Shown in pieces: positions 8,567-14,882 of a DNA stretch of 19,872 nt. Source of the stretch: Streptomycetales bacterium (GTDB lineage Bacteria > Actinomycetota > Actinomycetes > Prado026). The stretch lies in assembly GCA_025361995.1 (NCBI GenBank), contig JANYIP010000349.1:1-19872 (forward strand), read 5' to 3'. Position 1 is the first letter of the stretch; each line of letters starts with the position of its first letter. Both the position numbers and the translations under genes were made by a program. Under the pieces are notes generated by a model. That model saw nothing but the letters and a program-made list of their open reading frames with translations. It was not told where the DNA came from and searched no databases.

Positions 8567-9247
8567 GTGAGCGACGACGCGCTGGCCCAGGCCTCGCTCT
8601 TCTCCGCCCTCGACAAAAACGCGGCGCTCGCGCTCCGGACCACCATGGTCCGCGTCGACGTGGCCCGCGGCGGCGTGCTCTTCAACGAGGGTGACCCCGG
8701 CGACCGGCTGTACGTCATCAACGAGGGCAAGATCAAGCTCGGCGCGACTTCCGGCGACGGGCGGGAGACGCTGCTCGCGATCCTCGGGCCGGGCGAGATG
8801 TTCGGCGAGCTCTCCTTCTTCGACCCCGGACCGCGCAACGCGACTGCCGTCGCGCTGACCGACGCGAGCCTGCTCGGCGTGGGGCACCTGGACCTGGAGC
8901 CGTGGCTGACCGGGCGCCCAGAGGTCGCGGCGTCGCTGCTCGGCGCACTGGCTCGGCGGCTAAGACGTACGAACGAGGCCATGGCCGACCTCGTCTTCAG
9001 CGACGTCCCCGGGCGGGTGGCCAAGGCCCTGCTCGAGCTCGCCCACAAGTTCGGCGTACCCAACCCCGACGGCAGCACGCACGTGGTGCACGACCTGACC
9101 CAGGAAGAGCTGGCCCAGCTCGTGGGAGCCTCCCGCGAGACGGTCAACAAGGCGCTGGCCGACTTCCAGAACCGGGGCTGGCTGCGGCTCGAGCAGCGCG
9201 GGGTCGACATCGTCGACGCCGAACGCCTCGGCCGCCGCGCTCAGTAG
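8567..9247 (+). CDS. crp: Crp/Fnr-family cAMP receptor transcription factor
   Basis: This 226-residue regulator (M. tuberculosis Rv3676 is 224) has an N-terminal cyclic-nucleotide-binding beta-barrel. Its phosphate-binding cassette reads FGELSFFDPGPRNATAVAL. A dimerisation helix and a C-terminal Crp-type winged helix (LTQEELAQLVGASRETVNKALADF) follow. In actinobacteria Crp controls germination and secondary metabolism (Streptomyces) or growth and persistence genes (mycobacteria). GTG 8567 follows a strong AGGAGG (8553-8558) with an 8 nt spacer. The frame stays open further upstream but that part is not conserved protein. Its last 7 bases overlap the end of the convergent MBL gene. Confidence 0.96.
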   Translation: MSDDALAQASLFSALDKNAALALRTTMVRVDVARGGVLFNEGDPGDRLYVINEGKIKLGATSGDGRETLLAILGPGEMFGELSFFDPGPRNATAVALTDASLLGVGHLDLEPWLTGRPEVAASLLGALARRLRRTNEAMADLVFSDVPGRVAKALLELAHKFGVPNPDGSTHVVHDLTQEELAQLVGASRETVNKALADFQNRGWLRLEQRGVDIVDAERLGRRAQ

Positions 9248-10086
9248 CCGCCGGCAGCTCCCAGGTAGTCCAGCTGGGCCCGCACGCTCAGCTCTGCTGC
9301 CGGCCATAGCGCGCGGTCGACGTCGGCGTACACAGCAGCCACCACCTCACCCGGGGTACGGGCCCCAGCCGCCACCGCCGCAGCCACCTGGTCGAGGCGC
9401 TGCCGCCGATGCTCCAGGTACCCCTGGATCGCCGCCGCCGGGTCGTCCAGCACTGGACCGTGCCCGGGCAGGACACCGCCCACCCCGCCGGATCCGACCA
9501 GCGTGGCCAGACGTTCGAGCGACGCAAGATAGTCGCCGAGCCGACCGTCCGGGTACTCGATGAGGGTGGTCCCACGCCCGAGCACGGTGTCCCCAGTGAG
9601 CAGCGCGCTCGCGCCGGCCCCGGCGTCGGCCAGCAAGAACGAGAGCGAGTCGGACGTGTGCCCCGGCGTCCCCACCACGCGGACCTCGAGGCCACCGACC
9701 GCGACGACGTCGCCGTCCGCGAGGCCCAGCGGACCGAGCCGGTGCGCCGGGTCGAGGGCACGGACCGGCGCACCGGTCAGCTCGGAGAACCGGGCGGCGC
9801 CCTCGGCGTGGTCCGGGTGGCCGTGGGTGAGCAGGACCACTGCGACGCGCACCCCCGCGGAGCTGGCGGCCGCCTGGACGGCCGCCAGGTGACCTTCGTC
9901 CAGCGGGCCCGGGTCGACGACGATCCCGACGTCAGCGCCCGGCGCGGCCAGCAACCAGGTGTTGGTGCCCTCCAGGGTCATCGGGCCGGCGTTCGGTGCC
10001 AGGATGGCGCGCGCGCTGGCCCCCCAGGGCCCCCCGCGCCAGTTCGGCGAATCCCCTGGAGCCACCGCCGCAGTCACCCCGTGCAT
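9241..10086 (-). CDS. MBL-fold metallo-hydrolase (LACTB2-like)
   Basis: The 281-residue protein has the full metallo-beta-lactamase-fold metal site: THGHPDH with His88, His90, Asp92 and His93, then His143 in GTPGHTSDSLSF, Asp166 in LLTGDTVLG and His209 in LPGHGPV. A C-terminal helical extension follows (about 215-281), as in LACTB2/glyoxalase-II-like enzymes. It is the positional counterpart of Rv3677c, next to crp. The substrate is unknown; RNA or thioester hydrolysis are both possible from the family. ATG 10086 shares one base with the upstream TGA; GTG 10089 (4 nt overlap) is equally possible. Last gene of the leftward operon. Confidence 0.92.
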   Translation of the reverse strand: MHGVTAAVAPGDSPNWRGGPWGASARAILAPNAGPMTLEGTNTWLLAAPGADVGIVVDPGPLDEGHLAAVQAAASSAGVRVAVVLLTHGHPDHAEGAARFSELTGAPVRALDPAHRLGPLGLADGDVVAVGGLEVRVVGTPGHTSDSLSFLLADAGAGASALLTGDTVLGRGTTLIEYPDGRLGDYLASLERLATLVGSGGVGGVLPGHGPVLDDPAAAIQGYLEHRRQRLDQVAAAVAAGARTPGEVVAAVYADVDRALWPAAELSVRAQLDYLGAAGGY

Positions 10087-10646
10087 CACTGGAAGACCTC
10101 ACCCCCCGGCAGCTCGATCCGGATGCCCTCGTCGTCGTCGAGGATCCGCGGCCGGACCGGGTCCAGCGTGCGAAGCGGCGCCCCTGCGAGCACGGCCTCG
10201 ACGCCTGCGTACTCATCGAGCTCGCGCAGCGTGATCACCGTCGGCGGCATCATCGCCAGCTCGCCGCGGTCGTAGGCGGCCAGCGCCGCAGCCGGCTGCA
10301 TCCAGGCGACGACGTCCATCTCGGTCCCGCGGGCAGCCGGCTCCTCGCCCGCGGGCAACGCCGCGACGAAGAAGAGCGTGTCGTAGCGGCGCGGCTCACC
10401 CTCAGGGGTCACCCAGCGCGACCACGGCACCAGCGCGTCCGCCACGAGGACCACCCCGGTCTCCTCGTGCACCTCGCGTACTGCGGTCGCGGCGAGGTGG
10501 GGGTCGCCAGGGTCACGGGCGCCGCCAGGGAAGACCGTCATCCCGGCGGCGAACGCCATCGTCGGTACGCGTCGTTGCAGGAACACCTCGAAGCCACCGT
10601 CCGCATCGCGCATCAGCACGACCGTGGCAGCCTCGCGAGGGTCCAT
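10086..10646 (-). CDS. NUDIX hydrolase (NUDT19-like)
   Basis: The 186-residue protein has a Nudix fold, with strand ATVVLMRD near the N-terminus and FPGGARDPGD (39-48) followed by the catalytic helix AVREVHEETGV (55-65). The metal-binding Glu residues are all present. The FPGG-x-x-D spacing and C-terminal extension recall NUDT19/RP2-type CoA-diphosphatase relatives, but the substrate cannot be told from sequence. ATG 10646 lies 4 nt after the ridA stop, so the genes are co-translated. It is the second Nudix gene in the window and unrelated in detail to the CoA pyrophosphatase at 6445-7104. Confidence 0.9.
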   Translation of the reverse strand: MDPREAATVVLMRDADGGFEVFLQRRVPTMAFAAGMTVFPGGARDPGDPHLAATAVREVHEETGVVLVADALVPWSRWVTPEGEPRRYDTLFFVAALPAGEEPAARGTEMDVVAWMQPAAALAAYDRGELAMMPPTVITLRELDEYAGVEAVLAGAPLRTLDPVRPRILDDDEGIRIELPGGEVFQ

Positions 10647-10650
10647 CGGG

Positions 10651-11112
10651 TCAGCTGACCTCGACGATCATCTCGACCTCGACCGGGGCATCGAGCGGCA
10701 GGACGGCGACGCCGACCGCGCTGCGGGCGTGCACGCCGGACTCGCCGAACACCTTGCCGAGCAGCTCGCTGGCCCCGTTGACGACGCCCGGCTGCCCGGT
10801 GAAGTCAGGCGCGGACGCGACGAAGCCGACGACCTTGACGACCCGGACCACCTGGTCGAGGTCACCGATCAGCGCCTTGACCGCGGCGATCGCGTTCAGC
10901 GCGCAGATCTGGGCCAGCTCCTTGGCGCGCTCGGGCGTCACCTCGGCGCCGACCTTGCCGGTCGCGGGTAGTGCCCCGTCGACCATCGGCAGCTGCCCGG
11001 AGGTGTAGACGTACGAGCCGCTGCGCACCGCGGGGGTGTAGGCCGCGACCGGCTTGACCACGTCGGGGATCGCGAGCCCGAGCTCGGCGATGCGGGCCTC
11101 AGGTGTGCTCAT
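10651..11112 (-). CDS. RidA-family protein (Rid/YjgF/YER057c)
   Basis: This 153-residue protein of the Rid superfamily includes the conserved pieces VYTSGQLPMVDG, CALNAIAAVKALIGDLDQVVR and the C-terminal HARSAVGVAVLPLDAPVEVEM. Arg130 in HARSAVGV is at the position of the arginine that binds the substrate carboxylate in active 2-iminobutanoate/2-iminopropanoate deaminases. The long N-terminus (about 20 extra residues) is typical of the actinobacterial Rv3678c type. Activity could be imine deamination or another Rid function. ATG 11112 overlaps the upstream TGA by 4 nt (ATGA), so it is coupled to the DUF4177 gene. Confidence 0.93.
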   Translation of the reverse strand: MSTPEARIAELGLAIPDVVKPVAAYTPAVRSGSYVYTSGQLPMVDGALPATGKVGAEVTPERAKELAQICALNAIAAVKALIGDLDQVVRVVKVVGFVASAPDFTGQPGVVNGASELLGKVFGESGVHARSAVGVAVLPLDAPVEVEMIVEVS

Positions 11113-11264
11113 GACTTCGCTCGCTTCAGGTAGGCGACGAGCTGGTCGCCGCTCGGACCGGGGATCACCGTGACGAGCTCCCAGCCGTCCGAGCCCCAGG
11201 TGTCCAGGATCTGCTTGGTCGCGTGGACCAGCAGCGGAACGGTCGCGTACTCCCAGGTGGTCAT
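11109..11264 (-). CDS. Small DUF4177-family protein
   Basis: This is a 51-residue gene, easily missed because of its size. It begins MTTWEYATVPLLVHATKQIL, continues with a DTWGSDGWELVTVIPGP stretch and ends LVAYLKRAKS. The WEY start and the GxDGWELV core are the hallmark of DUF4177 (function unknown), and the position equals Rv3678A. Codon structure is clean: the stop overlaps ridA by 4 nt, and a TAGGGT hexamer lies exactly 6 nt before the ATG. It is the first gene of the DUF4177 - ridA - Nudix - MBL operon. Confidence 0.9.
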   Translation of the reverse strand: MTTWEYATVPLLVHATKQILDTWGSDGWELVTVIPGPSGDQLVAYLKRAKS

Positions 11265-11270
11265 GCGCAG

Positions 11271-11276
11271 ACCCTA
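11271..11276 (-). promoter_or_regulatory. -10 hexamer TAGGGT, leaderless promoter of the DUF4177-ridA operon
   Basis: TAGGGT on the minus strand is followed by 6 nt and the ATG at 11264. It mirrors the identical hexamer on the plus strand at 11286. Confidence 0.6.
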
Positions 11277-11285
11277 CTGGCGATC

Positions 11286-11291
11286 TAGGGT
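11286..11291 (+). promoter_or_regulatory. -10 hexamer TAGGGT, leaderless promoter of the ArsA-like pair
   Basis: TAGGGT is followed by 6 nt and the ATG at 11298. Only 9 bp separate it from the opposite-strand hexamer, so the two promoters must overlap upstream. Confidence 0.6.
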
Positions 11292-11297
11292 CGACTC

Positions 11298-12329
11298 ATG
11301 CCCCCGGTCCCAGGTCCACCCGAGGTCGACTGGGACGTCGTCCGCCTGCACGTCGTGACCGGCAAGGGCGGCACCGGCAAGACCACCGTGGCCGGCGCGC
11401 TGGCCCTCGCCCTGGCGGCCGGTGGGCACCGGGTCCTGGTCCTCGAGGTCGAGGGGCGCCAGGGTCTCGCGCAGCTCTTCGACACCCCACCCCTGCCGTA
11501 CGAGGAACGCCGGGTGGCCGTGGTGCCGGACGGCGGCGAGGTCTTCGCGCTAGCGGTCGACGCCGAGGAGGCCCTGCTGGAGTACCTCGACCTCTTCTAC
11601 CACCTGGGCCGGGCCGGCCGGGTGCTCAAGAAGATCGGTGCGGTCGACTTCGCCACGACCGTCGCCCCCGGCCTGCGCGACGTCCTGCTCACCGGCAAGG
11701 CGTACGAGGCGGTAGGCAAGCGCAAGGCCGGGCGCCGCACGTACGACTCGGTCGTCCTGGACGCCCCGCCGACCGGACGGATCACCCGGTTCCTCAACGT
11801 CAACACCGAGGTCGCCGGGCTCGCCAGGGTCGGCCCCATCCGCAACCAGGCCGACTCGATCATGAGCCTGCTGGGCTCGCCTCGGACGGCAGTGCACCTG
11901 GTCACCCTGCTCGAGGAAATGCCGACGCAAGAGACGGCCGACGCAGTCGCCGAGCTGACCGAGGCCAAGCTCAGCATCGGGGCGGTCGTGGTCAACATGG
12001 TGCGGCGCCCGCAGCTACGCCCGGCCGAGCTCGTCGCCGCGGGCAAGGGCAAGCTCGATCGCGGCGACGTGGCTGCCGGGCTCGAGGCCGCGGGGCTGCC
12101 CGCCGACGAGCGCACGGTTGCCTCGCTGCTCGCCGAGGCGGCCCACCTGGCCGAGCGGGTGGCCCTGGAGAAGCGCGAGCGGCGCCGCCTGGTCGAGCTG
12201 GACCGGCCGACCTGCGAGCTGCCGTGGCTGAGCGGCGGCATGGACGCCGGAGGGCTGCACGAGCTCGCCGGCGAGCTGCGCCGGTTCATGGGCCACCCGG
12301 ACGCCATCACCCGCACGGGTACCCCCTGA
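11298..12329 (+). CDS. ArsA/Get3-like ATPase, first of pair
   Basis: This 343-residue soluble SIMIBI-class ATPase has a deviant Walker A, GKGGTGKTT (22-30), with the signature Lys, and a switch-II motif LDAPPTGR (154-161). Arsenite-binding cysteines of true ArsA are absent, so arsenic resistance is not supported. The family name anion-transporting ATPase is historical. In M. tuberculosis the equivalent pair Rv3679-Rv3680 has been described as Get3-like and protective during growth on glycerol. It probably works as a heterodimer with the next gene, whose ATG shares its last base (TGATG). The start is fixed by the leaderless TAGGGT promoter; there is no Shine-Dalgarno. Confidence 0.92.
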   Translation: MPPVPGPPEVDWDVVRLHVVTGKGGTGKTTVAGALALALAAGGHRVLVLEVEGRQGLAQLFDTPPLPYEERRVAVVPDGGEVFALAVDAEEALLEYLDLFYHLGRAGRVLKKIGAVDFATTVAPGLRDVLLTGKAYEAVGKRKAGRRTYDSVVLDAPPTGRITRFLNVNTEVAGLARVGPIRNQADSIMSLLGSPRTAVHLVTLLEEMPTQETADAVAELTEAKLSIGAVVVNMVRRPQLRPAELVAAGKGKLDRGDVAAGLEAAGLPADERTVASLLAEAAHLAERVALEKRERRRLVELDRPTCELPWLSGGMDAGGLHELAGELRRFMGHPDAITRTGTP

Positions 12330-13492
12330 TGGCGACCCCGCGGAGCAAGCCGCTCGACCTCGACGCCCTGCTCGACGACGCAGCGACGCGGATCGTCATC
12401 TGCTGCGGCTCGGGCGGCGTCGGCAAGACCACCACCGCCGCCGCGCTGGGCCTGCGCGCCGCCGAGCGTGGTCGGAAAGTCTGCGTCCTGACCATCGACC
12501 CGGCCCGCCGGCTGGCCCAGTCGCTCGACCTGACCGCGCTGGACAACACTCCTCGCCAGGTGCCCGGGATCGGCACCGACGGCGGCGCGCTGTTCGCGAT
12601 GATGCTCGACATGAAGCGCACCTTCGACGAGATCGTCGAGCAGCACGCGGAGCCGGGGCGGGCCCAGGCGATCCTGGAGAACCCCTTCTACCAGTCGCTG
12701 TCGTCGTCCTTCGCCGGGACGCAGGAGTACATGGCGATGGAAAAGCTGGGCCAGCTCAGATCTGAGCTCGCCGCCGACGGCGCCGCGCAGCCGTGGGACC
12801 TCATCGTGGTCGACACGCCGCCGTCACGGTCCGCCCTGGACTTTCTCGATGCCCCGAAGCGGCTCGGCTCGTTCCTGGACGGACGGTTCATCAAGATCCT
12901 CCTCGCCCCCGCCAAGGTCGGCGGCCGCGCGTACGTCAAGGTCTTCTCGGCCGGGCTCGGTGCGGTGACCGGGGTGCTCTCGAAGGTCATGGGCGCCCAG
13001 GTCCTCACCGACCTGCAGCACTTCGTGACCGCACTCGACACGACCTTCGGCGGCTTTCGCGAGCGGGCCGACGAGACGTACGCCCTGCTGCAGGCTCCTG
13101 GGACCGCGTTCCTGGTGGTCGCGGCCCCCGAGCCGGACGCGCTGCGCGAGGCCACCTACTTCGTGGAGCGGCTCGCCCAGGACGGCATGCCGCTGGCGGG
13201 CCTCGTCCTCAACCGGGCGCACAGCTCGAGCGCAGCCGACCTCTCCGCCGACCGCAGCCTGGGAGCGGCCAAGCAGCTCACCGAGAGCGGCACCTACGGG
13301 CTGACCGCTCGGCTGCTGCGCGTGCACGCCGAGCGCATGCAGCAGGTCGCTCGCGAGCGGCACCTGGTGCGCGGCTTCACGTCGGCGTTCCCAGGGGTGG
13401 CGATGGCTGTCGCCGAGGCTCAGGCCTCGGACGTGCACGACCTCGACGGGTTGCGCGCGGTCGGTGCGTCGCTAGCCGGCACTGTCCGCTAG
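12329..13492 (+). CDS. ArsA/Get3-like ATPase, second of pair
   Basis: This 387-residue partner ATPase has the deviant Walker A GSGGVGKTT (27-35), TIDPARR (55-61) for switch I and VDTPPSR (161-167) for switch II. The middle part (FLDGRFIKILLAPAKVGG and the following KVFSAGLGAVTGVLSKVMG) is amphipathic to hydrophobic, the region that could bind a client helix in Get3-type proteins. The client is unknown. ATG 12329 overlaps the first ATPase's TGA by one base, so synthesis is coupled and probably stoichiometric. It ends in a CTAG that also encodes the stop of the convergent phosphotransferase remnant. Confidence 0.92.
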   Translation: MATPRSKPLDLDALLDDAATRIVICCGSGGVGKTTTAAALGLRAAERGRKVCVLTIDPARRLAQSLDLTALDNTPRQVPGIGTDGGALFAMMLDMKRTFDEIVEQHAEPGRAQAILENPFYQSLSSSFAGTQEYMAMEKLGQLRSELAADGAAQPWDLIVVDTPPSRSALDFLDAPKRLGSFLDGRFIKILLAPAKVGGRAYVKVFSAGLGAVTGVLSKVMGAQVLTDLQHFVTALDTTFGGFRERADETYALLQAPGTAFLVVAAPEPDALREATYFVERLAQDGMPLAGLVLNRAHSSSAADLSADRSLGAAKQLTESGTYGLTARLLRVHAERMQQVARERHLVRGFTSAFPGVAMAVAEAQASDVHDLDGLRAVGASLAGTVR

Positions 13493-14294
13493 ACGTCGAG
13501 GTCGTAGAGCAGTCGGTAGTAGCGGGTTCTGTCAGGGTCAACGCGAACGCCGTAGGCATCCAGCAGCGGCGTCTCCCAACCGGGGCCGAAGTTCCAAGTA
13601 GTGCTCCAGGTTGCGACCGCCAGGTCGCTCCACCGGTCCGCGACGCCGAGCCTCCCCAAGTCAACGTGGCCTGCGAAGCGTCCAGCGTCCGTGAGGAGCG
13701 TGTTCGGTGCGCAGCTGTCACCGTGACCGACCACCTCACGGTCGATGGGAGGGGCATCGGTGAGTTCTTCCAACGCAACGGCAACGCTCAGGTCCCGGTG
13801 GTCCGAGTGCCAGTCCCGCGACGTCACCTTGCCAAGGGCAGCACGCTCAAGTACGCGCTCGACCCGGTCGGCGGCGGACCGCGTGAAGGGACAGCTCGTT
13901 GCTGGCAAGGTCTCGTGCAATGCACGAAGTCCCTCCCCGATCGCCGCGACCGCCGTCCGGGGGTCTGCCCTCCACCGGTCGGCGACCGCCATCTGCCCAG
14001 GGAGCTCAGCCGTCAGCAGCCACGATCCCGTGGTGTCACGTCCGTGGTCGAGGAACCGCGGCAGCGGAACGAAGCCCTGGGCCCACTGGAGCCGGTCGGC
14101 CTCCTCAGCCAGATCGATGCCGCTATCGGCTGGCGACCACTTGACGAATCATCGCTCGACCCCGGCGCCGATCTCGCAGGTGATGCCGCCGGTCTGATTC
14201 ACCCAGTCGGCCGGACAGGTCGGCTGGCAGCCAGCGTCACGGCAATCGCCGGCGGGGTCAGGTCCGCAGGCGCCGGACCTGCTGGCGCGGCCAC
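13489..14294 (-). pseudogene. Aminoglycoside 3'-phosphotransferase-like gene, disrupted
   Basis: The intact C-terminal portion (ATG 13992 to TAG 13489, 167 codons) has the kinase catalytic motif VVGHGDSCAPN and the metal site GHVDLGRLGVADRWSDLA, close to APH(3')-type enzymes. Homologous sequence clearly continues upstream: FVKWSPADSGIDLAEEADRL is readable before the ATG, but an in-frame TGA at 14151-14149 precedes it. Beyond that WVNQTGGITCEIGAGVER is in frame, and the likely N-terminus (LTPPAIAVTLAASRPVRP) lies in another frame, with a shift near 14206-14212 and a possible GTG start at 14294. With a nonsense codon and a frameshift the N-lobe, including the VKW lysine, is lost. No start codon exists between the TGA and ATG 13992. 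Resistance should not be inferred. Confidence 0.82.
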
Positions 14295-14376
14295 GACGTC
14301 ACATCATCCTTGATCGGTCGGCGCGAATGGGTGCTGTCGGGACGACCGGAAATCGCGCCAGCCTCCGGACTGCGGG

Positions 14377-14685
14377 TCAGCCGGCTTCGGAGTACGGGTC
14401 CAGGATCGTGTGCTCGTAGTTGTCCCGGGCGGTCTCCAGGAGCGCGCGCCACGACGTCACGTTGGGGCGCCGGCGCAGCAGCGCGCGCCGTTCCCGCTCG
14501 GTCATGCCACCCCAGACGCCGAACTCGATGTTGTGGTCGAGGGCGTCCGCGAGGCACTCCGTACGCACCGGACAACCCACACAGACGGCCTTCGCGCGGT
14601 TCTGCGCAGCGCCCTGCACGAACAGCGTGTCGGGGTCTGTGACCCGGCACGCAGCACGTGTCGTCCAGTCATTGATCCAAGCCAT
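14377..14685 (-). CDS. wblA: WhiB-family iron-sulfur regulator, WblA/WhiB4 type
   Basis: The 102-residue protein has four cluster cysteines, Cys13, Cys35, Cys38 and Cys44 (C-x21-C-x2-C-x5-C), the tight-turn GVWGG at 56-60 and a basic helix ERERRALLRRRP for DNA or sigma contact. LFVQGAAQNRAKAVC and TSWRALLETARDNYEH closely match what I recall of Streptomyces WblA, a global regulator of development, antibiotic production and oxidative stress; the M. tuberculosis counterpart is WhiB4. The frame is open to 14706, but ATG 14685 gives the family N-terminus MAWINDWTTRAAC and lies 7 nt after a TACCTT hexamer. It is divergent from ponA, as in both reference genera. Confidence 0.95.
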   Translation of the reverse strand: MAWINDWTTRAACRVTDPDTLFVQGAAQNRAKAVCVGCPVRTECLADALDHNIEFGVWGGMTERERRALLRRRPNVTSWRALLETARDNYEHTILDPYSEAG

Positions 14686-14692
14686 GTGCCGG

Positions 14693-14698
14693 AAGGTA
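14693..14698 (-). promoter_or_regulatory. wblA -10 hexamer TACCTT, leaderless promoter
   Basis: TACCTT (14698 to 14693 on the minus strand) is 7 nt before ATG 14685. The remaining divergent region (about 14699-14869) is less GC-rich than the genes around it (for example TATATA at 14760-14765) and holds no gene. Further operators for development regulators are possible there but none is identified. Confidence 0.45.
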
Positions 14699-14869
14699 CG
14701 GAACAAGACCTATGGTGCGACAGGTCCGAACGGTTCAATAAGTACTGGCCCGAATGGGCTATATACAGAACCTCTTGGACCACGCTCGACCTCTCAAGCC
14801 CCACCTGTCACGTACGGCACATGCCCTCGCAGGGGGCCTCCGGAGCGCGGATCTGCCCGAATCAGGACG

Positions 14870-14875
14870 TAATGT
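14870..14875 (+). promoter_or_regulatory. ponA -10 hexamer TAATGT, leaderless promoter
   Basis: TAATGT is 7 nt before ATG 14883. The competing reading is that AGGA (14864-14867) is a Shine-Dalgarno for the in-frame GTG at 14874. Confidence 0.4.
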
Positions 14876-14882
14876 GGACCGC

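Noticed and set aside
11298..13492. Arsenite efflux pump ATPases
   Set aside because: The cysteine metal site of ArsA is absent and no arsB, arsR or arsC lies nearby; the pair matches the Get3-like actinobacterial type instead.
14149..14151. TGA in the phosphotransferase read as selenocysteine or programmed recoding
   Set aside because: A separate frameshift lies upstream in the same gene, the position is not a catalytic Cys, and no selenocysteine element is seen. Decay is simpler.
12793..14313. 506-codon plus-strand frame spanning the second ArsA-like gene and the phosphotransferase remnant
   Set aside because: It runs out of frame with the ATPase and antisense to the recognisable kinase motifs; no domain is visible.
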